A DNA stretch of 25,951 nt, taken from Phoronis ovalis. Its lineage: Eukaryota > Phoronida > Phoronidae. This document shows, piece after piece, positions 11,401 through 21,568 of the stretch (position 1 is the first letter of the stretch; every line of letters begins with the position of its first letter). The stretch covers positions 1-25,951 of the forward strand of contig JAOXYB010053945.1 of NCBI GenBank assembly GCA_028565635.1, given 5' to 3'. Position numbers and translations under genes: made by a program. The notes below the pieces were generated by a model that was not told the DNA's origin, did no database searches, and saw only the letters and a list, made by a program, of their open reading frames with translations.

Positions 11401-14400
11401 GAAATAGGAAAATTGACAAATAATATATTATTAAATGTTTAGCTAGTGAACTTGGATTGTTCCCTGAAAAAATAGCAGTGGCTGAAGGCTTTATGTAGGT
11501 GATCTAGAAAAAGCAATTTCTCGAAGCTCCATTCCGGCACGGCAGGTCTCAGAAATAAGTTGTTATTGTTAAGCAGTAAGGAAAGAATGTAACTTTTGTC
11601 AAAATTCTTAGCAACTGTTTGGTATATCTGAACATACATTTACAGATGTTGTTAACAAGGCAGTCACTGCACCGAATCTTGTCTTTGATATTAGCTATTG
11701 GCAATTACATGAACGGTGGAAACAGAATGAGAGGACAAGCTGATGGCTTTGGTTTAGAAATATTATCCAAGTTAAAAGACGTGAAGAGCAAGGTTTGCTT
11801 TTAAAGTGACTTGTTAGAATTAGATGTACAATGCTTTTAATAACATGTTAATATTTTTCTTAGTAACTCATGCTATATGAAGCACTTATTGCATAAAAAT
11901 GCATGTTATAAGAACACCTTGTGTTTGTTTACAGTAGATAACATTATGCTCCATATATTTATGTATTAGCAATTTTACAATTGTAAGTATTTCCTTCCGT
12001 TGAATTAGCGTACGTGAGATACATAGCTGTCACCTCCAGTCGGGACCAGAAAATTTACATTTTTATCATGATCATTTTCCACCATTGCCTTCAAAAGAAA
12101 ATTGTCCAAAAACACCCAACCTCCCATTTAGAAATTAGGCCAACTTGACAGGTATTCCTGGCAAGTATGCCAATGTTTCAGTAGTTTCAAAGTGAGAGTA
12201 CATATACTTGGAATACTGTCTTGTAATACTCAATTAAATATTTAAGTACTAAAAAAAATGATAAAAAAGTTCATACTCTTATTGTAGCCTTATTACAGTA
12301 GTGTGGCTAATATTTTGAACTTTGGTGTTAATTTGATCTTTTGAATTCAGCCAAACCCAGTGTATATATATTAGTCTTGCTAGTGTTTATGCTGCCATCT
12401 GGTGGACGGGATGTGAGTTATTTTTGTTCAAGATTCAGCGCATCAACTGATTCATTTCTCCTCCCCATTTATTGCAGGACAATTCTTGGAGCCTACTGCA
12501 TTATCTTGTTCATGAGTACATCCAAAGGTTTGATGAAGACAAAGGTACAGACAAAGCAATTCTTCCAATTCCCGACCCAAGTGATGTCAACCAGGCAGCT
12601 TTAGTTAATTTTGACGACATAAAGAAAGATCTAGAAGATGTCAAGAAACAGTTAGAAGGTACGGTGTATCCAGTCTTTCTGTAATGGACATCACAAAACT
12701 ATGATGAACAGTCAGTCATGCGTCTACATTTATATTATTCATAATTAAAAACAAGTGAAAAATGTTAATTTCTTTGCATTTTATATGATTAATAAAAAAA
12801 AATTACAGTTCCTCACTATGGTTTGCATAAATTTTTAAATTTATAAGTTCTTGGACTTTAGAACTTTCTGTAAACTATACACTATCAATCTTCTATTAAA
12901 AAAATTCAAGATGGATCCTGCTATTGCCTGTTCTTAACTGGGGTCCTTTAATGACATGTATTTTTCGTTTTATATAGGCTGTGAAAAACGAGTTAAAAAA
13001 GTTCTAGAGACTTCGCAGGAAGATTTCTTGGAACCATTCAAGTCCCAAATGTATGCTTTCATTGAAAGAGCTCTTGACACTTGTAAAGAAGAGGACGACA
13101 ATTATCTTGAATGTATCCAAAAGTAGGTTATTGTACATCCCTAAGTTAGGGCTGCGTACATGTTAATTTGTACCAATAGCTTACACCATACAAAACACAT
13201 ACTGCATATTTTATTCCTGTTTTTTGATTTCTTGATAATTCGGCACCTCAAAATTGCTGTACCTTCACACACATTTCCAATAATCTGAACAAATATAATC
13301 ATCGTGCATGTGCCATATAACGTATGTATATAAGCAAGGTCCAATTTGTCGCAAATGTTTTATGAAACTTGAGTGACTAATACTTTCCAACAATGATACC
13401 GGGTTCAATTTCATCATTTTCTTAGGATACAGGTTTAGAATTGTTGTTTCTTTTTAAAAAGGTGCAATCTTCTGTAATTTCAGGTAAAATGTTACATGGG
13501 TGTCAAAAACAGCATCATTATGTTTGAAAAAGCTAAAACTAGTGATCCAATGTAGCACACAGGTGCTGAATTCAATAAATGATGATTATTTCATGATTAT
13601 TTTTCTAACCTAAGTGACATTTTCTTATTTAAAGCAGTGCGAACCGTTCACGGGGCTTTGCAAATTGAATTTAAATAAAATATATAAAGGTAAATTGAGA
13701 ATATCATGAATTTGTAATCGCTTGCTTTTCAAAAATAGTGAAAATTGTTTAACCCTGTGAAATTAATTGCATCTACTGATAAATACATGCTACATATTAT
13801 TTAATTTTTCTACTTTACAGATTTGAGCAGGTTCTCATCTTCTATTCCATGCCTCATACCAGCTGTAAAGAGATAACACCAAGCGATTTCTTCTCATTGT
13901 GGGTAATATTTTGTCGAGAGTTTAAAAATTTATGGAAAAAAGAGCAGCTTAAGATTGCAAAACAAAAGTATGTATTAGCTACTGTTTGATCAGCATTTTA
14001 TGTACCTTGTACATTCTGACAAAGCAGAAGGCAGTTGGCCTCTGAATAGGCAAGACTTGCCCAAGACAACTTGGGCTAAACATTTCAACAAAATCCTTAG
14101 TTAAAGATAAAACTTCTATGCAACATATATCATATTTCCAGCATGTGCTGTATGCTTTAAAAGCAAATTTATGTATTTCTAAAAGTTTTCATTATGATGA
14201 CTGTAGAACCTGGTTTTTCAAAGAAAATTTAAAATAAACAAACTATAAGTTAAATGATTAATTAGATTTGTATTTTAATTAATATTTAAAGTAACATTAT
14301 CAGAATAAAAATCAGAGGTATCAAGAAAATGATTTGTACTGGTACTAGGCCAGATTTCTAGTTTAGTTTGTAGGTGCATGTTCCATTTGTTAATGGGATA

Positions 14401-17400
14401 GCTGGCAAAGTTACATGCTAATTGGGTTGTATTGTTATTTTCCCCATCTCACTATACTATGTAGTTTTTCAAACTCAAAAAGAGAACACACGATGCTGTT
14501 GTACAGTAATTGCTTACAGAAACGGAACAAGTGTTTTGGATTGGCTATTGTTTGGTGCAGAAGACAAATTGTGTTTCTGAATTTGTTAATTATACAAGTA
14601 TTGATTTCTGTTGTAAGTGATTTCTTACAGTATATGGTAACCTTGCCTTACAATAGTGTAACACCTATTGTTGCTGATGAAAATGTGTTTACCTATTGTT
14701 TTGGCTTTATCTTCAGAACAACACAATTTGGAGGTGTAATAAACATAGGTTTTTTTTTGTTTTTTTTTCATATATCGTGAAAACTGTTGTTGCCCTCGCT
14801 TGTATTTATTTTGTAAGAAAATGTAATCAATTGTATTTTGCAGTAATTCTTATTATAGTAAGTAAACAATACATTGTAATGTAAGTTTACATGGCAGGCA
14901 AATATTTTAAATACTGTGCCTGGTATCATATACACTAAGTAATGCATGGTTGTAGGCTTATGTTCAAATTTGATGCTTATTTACTTTTTTTCTTGAATTG
15001 GATTAAGTGATAAAAGTTAGTTTTTCTCATTTCAAAATATGCATTTTTGCTTGTTATAGGTTAGCAGAAGCTCAGAAAAAAGTTCAACAAATGAAAGGTG
15101 AGAAGAAACACAAAGATATTAAAACAAGAGAAAAACGAGTTGGAGGATTGGTAAGTTAACAAAACAAAACCCCTTAAATTTAAATTGTTCTAATATAACT
15201 GCCTATTTAATAAATCTGATTTCTTTTAAGTTTGTATGCTTCTCAGAAATTCTAATCCTTGCACGTCCCCACGTTTTATTGCTGTAATTTTTACACAAAC
15301 CTCTGCTGTACCTTCGTGTCAGTATTTTGCTTGTGCGGTGTCCATTAATGTAAACAGTATGTGGTTGAATATGATGCCATGGTGTTGACTAGTCAGGGTT
15401 GATTTTAGATTTTGCAATCTCAACCTGTCAATGACAGTGTCAACTATACTGAGAATCCCTACATTGATACAAGTTTGATTTTTGGAATAATAAGGTGAAA
15501 TATGTAAAATTATTTCCAGTAGTTATTGATTAAAGAAATGCAAAAATAGAGCTTAAGTTAATTAATTGTTTCTTTAATATTCTTCAAAAATATAAAATAA
15601 GAAGTTGGAAATAGTACACTTGACACTTCTGAGTTTTAAATTGTAATTTACACTATTACACTTGCATATATTTATATAATTTATAATTTGTATGTTTACA
15701 TAATGTAATGTATTTCATCAATATTACGGGAAAATAAATATACATATATAAGATACATAAATAATTGGACCTTTTGACGTAGCATAGTAGAGGTATTTTC
15801 ACATGGAAGGTACATAAATCATAGCAGTACTTCACATGATAAGTTGTATCACTTTAGAAAGGAGGGGAATAATTTTTTTTCTTACCAGACTGTAATTGGA
15901 AATGAAATGTATGTCACAAAACGATCACTTGAGATTTTCATTTTCAATTTACTAGTTAGTTTTTTGCATAACTTGGAGTCACTTTACAAACAAACTTTAA
16001 GTGAATCTACAAAGAAAATAAATACCTGCCTTTCTGTTTCTGTTTTTAGCATGCTACGTTTTTGGCTTGAAATATTTTCGAGTATCATTTTCAGGGCAAT
16101 AAAATTTATTCCCAGTTATATGAAGAGGCAGTAAAAAAATTGTTCAGAAAAAAAAATAATATTAATGCTGCAACATGTGTGTACAAAAATTACTTGAATA
16201 TCATGATGTTTTTGTTTATAAAACTTCTTGAATATGTACATGCTTGTAGTCTTGTTCAGTCTTTATACAGAGGCATTTACTACCAATAAATGAGTACTTG
16301 TAACAAAAACATTTAAGGTGTGAATGTGGTATTTTTCTTTTTCATTAAGTGGTCTGCAGGTCTTTTAAGTGATTGTTTTGATTGGCTTAAAGATACAAGC
16401 CAATTACAACCAATTAATTTTCATTACTATTTTTCTTACATTCATTTCAATTAAAATCTTAGCATGTCAAAGTTGTCTGTTTGTATTGTCTTGTTTTAAG
16501 ATTATAAGGACCCTACACATATCCTAGTACATTCCAATGTCATTTGTCTTCAAGTTAACCATCCCAGTTATAGTGAATGTATAGAGTGTATCTTGCCTAT
16601 GCTTTGAAATTATATTTTTGATATTGTATTACTGTATAATATCATTTCCATAACTCAATTTTTCTTTTCTGTAAGAAACTACCAAGCCCTTTATGTTTTC
16701 TATATGTTGCAAAAGACTGCTTTATTTTAAAATTGGCTAAATTTATATTTATTTAACTTTTGGTCATAAATGGCATTAAATTTTTTCATATCAGTCTTAA
16801 ATAAGCAGCAAACTATTTAAACCAAGTTGGAAAGCTTGGGAACTAAATAAATTTGCTGTGAGAAAAGATATCTGTTTCATCTGTAATCTTGTTGAATATC
16901 ATGACAAGTATAAGAATACTTCAGATAGAACTATATCCCTATTAGAGACAGCCTTTTAACATGGCTCCATTCTTTGTTTTTACACTTGTAATGTTTTGTG
17001 TGCTTAGACAAGTCAATGTGACATCTATGAGAATTAATTTAAGTGTTCTTAAGACAATACCTAGGTAATTGAATTAACATTCTTTTATTTATAGTTTCTT
17101 TTGGGGTCTCTAGGTTCATGGAACAAAAGTAAATAATTATACCTTGTTTTATTATTTCTATTCTTTGTAGCATTAGTTTTATTGCATTTATGCAATAAAT
17201 ATAATTAGTTATAAACATTAATATAAAAAAAATTGTACTGTGATATTTTAGGAGGGACAAACAATTTGAAATGTTATAACTCTTTGCACTACTCTGTTCA
17301 GCGCTGGCGGTAAAAAATAAACTGTGTATTCAATAGCTTTATGTTTATGTACATTTTATAATATGATACAGTGACCATAAACAACGATTGTTATAAATTT

Positions 17401-17460
17401 ATTACTTGGTTCTTATCACTTTTTCAGAAAGCGAAATTAGCAAGTAAAGGAATGATATAA
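3524..17460 (+). CDS. FMN2: Formin of the FMN1/FMN2/cappuccino family, 17 exons, complete
   Basis: Actin nucleator and elongation factor. In known relatives it works with Spire to build actin meshes for vesicle transport, oocyte polarity and cell adhesion. Coding exons: 3524-5438, 6078-6253, 6520-6631, 7906-7967, 8232-8832, 9231-9360, 9564-9708, 9869-9956, 10108-10169, 10793-10872, 11227-11356, 11646-11792, 12478-12658, 12978-13122, 13821-13967, 15060-15150, 17428-17460. They sum to 4,245 nt, or 1,414 residues, with all phases matching. Order: disordered N-terminus (1-638), FMN-specific helical region (about 639-735), coiled coil (about 735-800), FH1 (about 853-951), FH2 (956-1373), basic FSI tail (about 1374-1414). 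The FH2 motifs ([31 protein letters not shown]) and the KAKL tail match human FMN2 as I remember it, not the diaphanous, FHOD or INF2 classes. An in-frame TAG at 3503-3505 and good context (aaaATGG) support the start. Vertebrate FMN2 is longer mainly through FH1 repeats. One pre-duplication FMN gene is my inference. Confidence 0.95.
6078..6253 (+). CDS. FMN2: Formin exon 2: FMN-specific conserved helical region
   Basis: The exon starts after TTGAAG with two bases that complete a Gly codon, then reads [14 protein letters not shown]... and [18 protein letters not shown]. This corresponds to the human FMN2 stretch around LLEKLFSQQ and KFCSRIIAMGLL that precedes the coiled coil. It ends at AAA (6251-6253), followed by GCAAGT, a GC-type donor. 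No GT donor in the right phase exists there. Joining at AAA gives TFK|LDFVYHW, which aligns without gaps to human SFDQDQLYTW. Confidence 0.85.
6520..6631 (+). CDS. FMN2: Formin exon 3: end of the FMN-specific region and linker
   Basis: Acceptor TATTTTCAG ends at 6519; donor TCAG|GTAACA has its GT at 6632-6633. The exon opens in phase 0 with [13 protein letters not shown], matching the LYTWA-type motif of FMN2, followed by a polar Pro-containing linker. It leaves one base for the next codon. Confidence 0.85.
6849..6896 (+). other. Candidate 48-nt cassette exon of the formin
   Basis: The stretch is bounded by ACATTTAG (ending 6848) and a strong donor TATG|GTAAGT. It starts and ends in phase 1 like the flanking junction, is exactly 48 nt, and has no stop in the only usable frame. 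It would add 16 residues (VKLLLYSM then VDITNDDY) just before the coiled coil. It is not needed for the main model; chance is possible. Confidence 0.35.
7906..7967 (+). CDS. FMN2: Formin exon 4: start of the coiled coil
   Basis: The acceptor TTATTTCAG ends at 7905; two bases complete GAT (Asp) and 20 codons follow. The residues ([21 protein letters not shown]) form a heptad-like, charged helix continuing into the next exon. The donor is CTACAG|GTATTT. The position between the WAQTE motif and FH1 matches the coiled coil of FMN2. Confidence 0.85.
8232..8832 (+). CDS. FMN2: Formin exon 5: coiled coil end and FH1 domain
   Basis: This exon encodes residues 756-955 plus one base. The first part (QEHEF... 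to LLEQF) ends the coiled coil. A short linker with CPIC follows. FH1 then runs from about residue 853 with proline tracts of 8, 6, 4, 4 and 4 separated by Gly/Leu/Ile. These tracts bind profilin-actin in formins generally. FH1 here is much shorter than the long repeated FH1 of mammalian FMN2. The exon ends GLYDRLRQ with donor CAAG|GTAAGT. Confidence 0.93.
9231..13967 (+). CDS. FMN2: Formin exons 6-15: FH2 actin-assembly domain
   Basis: Ten exons (9231-9360, 9564-9708, 9869-9956, 10108-10169, 10793-10872, 11227-11356, 11646-11792, 12478-12658, 12978-13122, 13821-13967) encode residues 956-1373 as one open FH2. In order: lasso segment with KPLFWKRI (Trp973) and the LWESLEEP block; the KRSQAIGIL helix, with a conserved Ile near 1062 in the actin-binding knob; [33 protein letters not shown] (Gly1186-Asn1193), [12 protein letters not shown] and KLKDVKSK; then the post-region helices ending [12 protein letters not shown] or similar (FCREFKNLW). 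All hallmark residues are present, with no frameshift or stop. Every intron is GT-AG. The exon-exon sequence follows human FMN2 closely, so this FH2 should dimerise and move processively on barbed ends. Confidence 0.95.
10231..10505. repeat. Foldback with 30-bp arms in formin intron 9
   Basis: Arms 10231-10260 and 10476-10505 are inverted copies with 27 of 30 positions matching, separated by 215 bp. The centre of each arm is a 15-base perfect block (TTCATAGTCACTAGA and its complement). The structure lies wholly in an intron. It may be a remnant of a foldback or MITE-type transposon; no clear target duplication was seen. Confidence 0.6.
12391..12405 (-). promoter_or_regulatory. CTCF consensus match in formin intron 12
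   Basis: Read on the minus strand the 15 bases are CCACCAGATGGCAGC, which satisfies every position of the general CTCF core CCASYAGRKGGCRSY. It lies 72 bp upstream of an FH2 exon. Such a full match is expected by chance far less than once in a window of this size. Binding is not shown. Confidence 0.5.
15060..15150 (+). CDS. FMN2: Formin exon 16: post-FH2 basic helix
   Basis: Acceptor TTGTTATAG ends at 15059; donor GGATTG|GTAAGT. The exon encodes [19 protein letters not shown]... to REKRVGGL, a Lys-rich helix after FH2. It matches the ERVKEAEE...KKGKS region of FMN2. If the next intron is kept, the frame ends after two more codons (stop TAA at 15157-15159). Confidence 0.88.
15151..17427. other. 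Last formin intron with candidate internal polyA signals
   Basis: This 2,277-bp AT-rich intron has no recognisable gene. AATAAA at 15209-15214 and 15733-15738 follows a frame stop at 15157-15159, so a shorter formin mRNA could end here. A perfect 8-bp inverted repeat of CCAAT type (ATTGGCTT/AAGCCAAT) is at 16381-16404. Confidence 0.5.
17428..17460 (+). CDS. FMN2: Formin exon 17: last 10 residues, Spire-interaction tail
   Basis: Only 33 nt including TAA. The acceptor is CACTTTTTCAG. The exon encodes [10 protein letters not shown], which together with VGGL from the previous exon mirrors the human FMN2 C-terminus SGIKAKISMKT. That basic tail (FSI) binds the KIND domain of Spire. The 2,277-bp intron before it is the longest in the gene. 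Confidence 0.82.
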   Translation, partial: KAKLASKGMI

Positions 17461-20400
17461 AAGAACAATGTTAGAGGGTCGCTGCACAGAACATTTTGTG
17501 ATGCATCAGTGGGAGTAAAAGTGATTCCTGTAAACAGTTTACTATAGTGAGCAAGAAAGCCATTGATAGACAGTGACAAAAAATGTTTTGCAAGCATTGG
17601 TAGAATGCTTTTCTGTGGTGAACTATCAAAAATGTGGGGCTATCAACTACAGGACAGACTCAAAATGTCTTTCCTTAGCAATGGGTGCATGGCATTTCTG
17701 ATGTAAGACAAACATGCTTAACATTTTTGAATGGTTAAAATAGACCCCAAATCACTATAAAACTTTAGGCTGAAGAAATCCTGGATCCTTTTCTGATCTG
17801 AAAGAGAAATGTTAACTAAATGAATATTGACAGGTATCCTGCATATGTGATAATAAGGTCAAGTGGTCATATAGTGGAGCCCACACAGAAAGGTAGACTG
17901 TCTGACTTAATGAAACCTATTGTTTTAACTAAGTATTAGGGCAAGTTTTCACTAGTAATAAAGAAAAGTCATATGCCAAGATGCTTTTTTTAATTCAAAC
18001 ACAGTAGTTAATTATTTTGGGTGTAAACTTGATAACTATATCTTGTTTAACTATATCTTGTTGGCAAATAAACCATGAAGATTGTAATGAGATAGAAAGT
18101 ACTAAGCTATTAACCCTTATTTCTTTTATGATATTTAGAATTAATTATCATGACAGAATGCAAAACCTACATTCAGTAAAATTAATCTCCATATGCATAT
18201 CCGAAATTGTTAAATCTGAATTTAGTGTACTACAAACTTTTAGTCATTCTTAGGTTTTGTGGACTTTGTGTAATTGTTAAATAAAATAATAAAAATAATA
18301 GTATTTCACAAGTTGACAGAAAATATTATAATTATCTACACCTTAGACCAGATTACCTATGGCCCTCCCAAAGGAACAGTAGTCTTGTAATTGAGCCAAC
18401 AGCCTTGTCGCCAACATCATCACTACTACAAGGGTCAAGTGTCAATCGAAAAATTAAGAGGACCTTTTGATAAATTCATCTATGAGTTTGGATGATGTTT
18501 TGTTTCTGTTAAAATTCAGTTCTCAGTAATTAACTGAGAATTAATTAAGTTATTATAAATATTCAAACTATAGAATTAATTTATATCAAAGTGTTTTATA
18601 CCTTTATGCAATTTTAAATAAGGTTTTATTTTTTTCAAAAATTACCAAAAGAGTAGTCAATTAAATTATTTGGCTGGTTTAATTTTTGGAGAACAGAATG
18701 ATATCATTATGTCTCTTAACCTGCTTTTCTTTTGAGTTTCATTCTTAGGAATGTTATGTCCCATAGAGCTTGTCTCCACATTACATTGTGCAAGAATGCT
18801 GATGTTACACCTTTATGTATTGCACATCAATTTCAATAAAAAGCTGAGGTGTTGGCAATGTATAAACTTAATTACTGCATACAAACCAGGCAGTCATGTT
18901 AAACTCGTTAATCAGAGGGCAATATTGAATTATTACCAATTCATTTCCCTTTTCATATGTACAATAAAAATAAACTGTGTATTCTGAATTATATAAAGAA
19001 ACACTTTGGTGTGTCAATTAGATACTGTAATTACGTAGCTGGATGATCTGCTTCAGGTACTTTAACTTTACTATTGAAATAGAGGAATTTATTGTGTTTT
19101 TCTAAGCTACCCAAACAAAATTAAACATTTTGATTAGATTTACAGAATTATTCATTACTGTTAGAACATCTTCTAACTGCACTTTTAATGTGGCTTCCCA
19201 ATTTGGGGGAAATCCAATGTGTGATTGTTAGTATCGCTCAACCAAGTTTCAGAAACCTTGGCAAGCATTTTTTGATTAAATTCACTAAGAAATTCTTGCC
19301 TTATTATTATTATATCCATTATAAGGAAAACAAGAAGTGATTGGATGTTTATGCCAGTGAATAAGGTAATACTTGTTTGAAAGTGTAATTGCAAGAAGAG
19401 GCCATTGTTGAAAATATTACACTCTTTCAAAATACATACTCCATATTAACTGAATCACAATGTCCCTTTGCCATTCAGACATGCACATTGTATGATTGCT
19501 AGATAATACATCCAGATTCAAGTGACCATATTGCTACTGTACTAATACGACCCAAAGCATTGTTCAACAACCATTTTTCAGAATAAAATATATGTTATAC
19601 AAAATTTGGGTGATTTGGAAGTAAATGCATCACCTTCAAATGTGGATACTAGTTATTCATCCACAGTTTTTGATTTTTATAGTTTAGAGGATAATCTAAT
19701 AATATATTAAGGAATTGGGTACATTTCATATAGATGTCAACATTTCTCCATCTTATCAAGTACTGGCAGTGGTTTCTTCATGAAGTGCCTGTACACATTC
19801 TCATGACTTGAATAAGTATAAACATGAATTTAATCTGTTGATATTGTCATTATTATAGTTTACTTAATGATAAACGACAATCTAAACGTCATTTGAATTT
19901 TTTCATAAGAATTATTTGTCAAAACGTTTTAGATATTTTAAACATGTATTAAGTATGTTGAAACATTTGCTTGGTTAAGATAGCAAACAAAAATATTTTC
20001 TAAAAAGAAATTGTATTTGCAATTTAGCTGTCCTGACTCTGATTTCTTTATCAGTTTTATTATATTACTAAATAATCCACTGCTAAATTTTTTAAAAGAC
20101 TACAATTTCTGCTGTATCTTTTTGTACTTTCATACACAAGAGTATTGCAAATGAAAATGCTGGAAAAGGTCATATAATTTTGTTAATTTGTGTAGGCATG
20201 ATTATTTTGTCATATATCAATTATTGTTCATTACACAGACAGTGCTAATGATTTGTTTGTGTTGCTTTTGTTGTTGTTAAAATTGTTTCTGTTATCTGTG
20301 TACTGGAGAGTTACTTTGAGTCAATGGAGCAATTGTTGATTACATGTTATTCATAAAAAATGTTATTATTTATATTTATCATAAATATATTTTGTACAAT

Positions 20401-20937
20401 GTGCTTACAATAAATAATTTACCCACATTGCTGTAGTGTTATGCCGTCTTTCCTATCTACACATTTCTGGTGCATAACTTGTAAAAAAGTATAATTTTTA
20501 TGTACATTTGTACAGCACTTAGAGCGGGACTGAAACAAGCGCGTCTCTATTATAGAGCATAATAACAAGAAAACTGACCAATATCTCTCGCATTTTTAAA
20601 AACGTACGTGTTTACATTTTTGAGAAGACGATGTAAACTGACTAGATCTAGCACTGAGAATGACACAAATATCCCTGGCATGTAAACTATATTGACCAGA
20701 ACGCCTGTTAATTCAATTGTTTTCCACATGCCATCTAGATAGTCCGTTATATCAAGAAATATACCTTCGTTTACAGACGAACAACGCCGAAACCGGCCCT
20801 ATTTCGGGTTATTTAAGACAATACATAAAATAAATAGGCAAAAAATACAACTCACAAAAATTGTTTGAATGTTTTCGACAAGTGTTGTTTAACAGTTATG
20901 ATAATATGTACAATTTGAAGAGATTTGTTTTCATTTT
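17461..20937. other. Convergent 3'-UTR/intergenic region between formin and gremlin
   Basis: No coding sequence is recognised. Plus-strand AATAAA signals at 17957-17962, 18280-18285, 18288-18293, 18835-18840, 18963-18968 and 20409-20414 are candidate formin 3' ends. A minus-strand signal for gremlin may be TTTATT near 20057. The 3' UTRs of the two genes could meet or overlap. A perfect 8-bp-arm hairpin lies at 18520-18540 and a 15-bp tandem duplication at about 18034-18063. Confidence 0.5.
18034..18063. repeat. Two-copy 15-bp tandem repeat
   Basis: AACTATATCTTGTTT is followed directly by AACTATATCTTGTTG, differing at the last base. It lies in the formin 3' region and no function is apparent. 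Confidence 0.7.
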
Positions 20938-21549
20938 TTATCTCGTTGTATCCTCTATCTTAACTGCCATACATTTACAACTTTTTATTTTCTGTATTCG
21001 CTTTCGTTTGAAAATTACCGGGTTTCCTGGACAACGTAATGTAACAGTAATCCATGCAAATTTGTTTGGTCTGCAGAAACTGCAGGATTTGAACGCCGAC
21101 GATTTTACCTCATTCTTGTTAATTTTTGGAATGTAAAATGAATTGCACTGTCCGTAACAAAATTTGTTGATGATAGTCCTTCGTAAGCAGCCTTCTTCAC
21201 GAATAACCTGTTTCAGAAGTTGCGTTTTACACGATTCTTCTTGAAGATAATCCAGTCGTGTAACACTCAGAGCTTTTTTGCTTCCAACAATTTGTTTACT
21301 TTCTCTTTTTGTATTTTTTGTACTCAGGTTGGGTTGATCTTTTAGAGGATTCTGTCTCATGTTTGTATTAAAAACGTCCGAATTTTGTTCTACGCTACGA
21401 TTAGTTGGAGATGTCAGGAGGGTTGAAAGTAGGAGTGGTGTTTTAGCTTTTCGTTCTCTTTTCTTGTGTTTTCTGTGTCGCCCGTCTACGTTTGTGAGTA
21501 GCAGTACGAAGATGCATATGGCTGCAAACGCTCTTAATTTTCGTTGCAT
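20938..21549 (-). CDS. GREM1: Gremlin, DAN-family secreted BMP antagonist, complete
   Basis: 203 residues in one exon. Gremlins are secreted cystine-knot proteins that bind BMP2/4/7 outside the cell. Residues 1-23 form a signal peptide (hydrophobic core AFAAICIFVLLL). A very basic stretch follows (RHRKHKKRERK) and then a polar linker with N-glycosylation sites at Asn50 and Asn74. The DAN domain spans about 94-197. It contains ALSVT, CKTQLLKQ, EEGC, RTIINKFCYGQCNSFYIP, SCSFC, VTLRC and CKC. All nine gremlin cysteines are present (107, 121, 131, 135, 156, 159, 173, 191, 193), and the motifs match human GREM1 almost word for word. The KRKRIQKIK segment near the end is a likely heparin-binding site. 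The start is secure: in-frame TAA lies 18 nt upstream in the same exon. One intronless coding exon behind a 5'-UTR intron is also the vertebrate arrangement. The gene is convergent with the formin, 3,477 bp away. Confidence 0.97.
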   Translation of the reverse strand: MQRKLRAFAAICIFVLLLTNVDGRHRKHKKRERKAKTPLLLSTLLTSPTNRSVEQNSDVFNTNMRQNPLKDQPNLSTKNTKRESKQIVGSKKALSVTRLDYLQEESCKTQLLKQVIREEGCLRRTIINKFCYGQCNSFYIPKINKNEVKSSAFKSCSFCRPNKFAWITVTLRCPGNPVIFKRKRIQKIKSCKCMAVKIEDTTR

Positions 21550-21568
21550 CTCGTTTCGGTATCTTTAT
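21550..21568 (-). other. Gremlin 5'-UTR remnant with 3' splice site
   Basis: On the minus strand the sequence reads TTTATTTCTTATAG then 19 nt then ATG. The AG (plus-strand CT at 21569-21570) follows a T-rich tract, so an intron in the 5' UTR ends here. Confidence 0.65.

Noticed and set aside
11439-11639. Minus-strand 66-codon frame containing [11 protein letters not shown] in formin intron 11, possibly a transposon scrap
   Set aside because: Too short and unrecognised; no terminal repeats found around it.
14415-14780. 121-codon frame with hydrophobic runs in formin intron 15
   Set aside because: It lies in an intron and its hydrophobic residues come from T-rich DNA; no known membrane protein is recognised.
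15844-16134. 96-codon frame in the last formin intron
   Set aside because: No family resemblance and no start or splice support.
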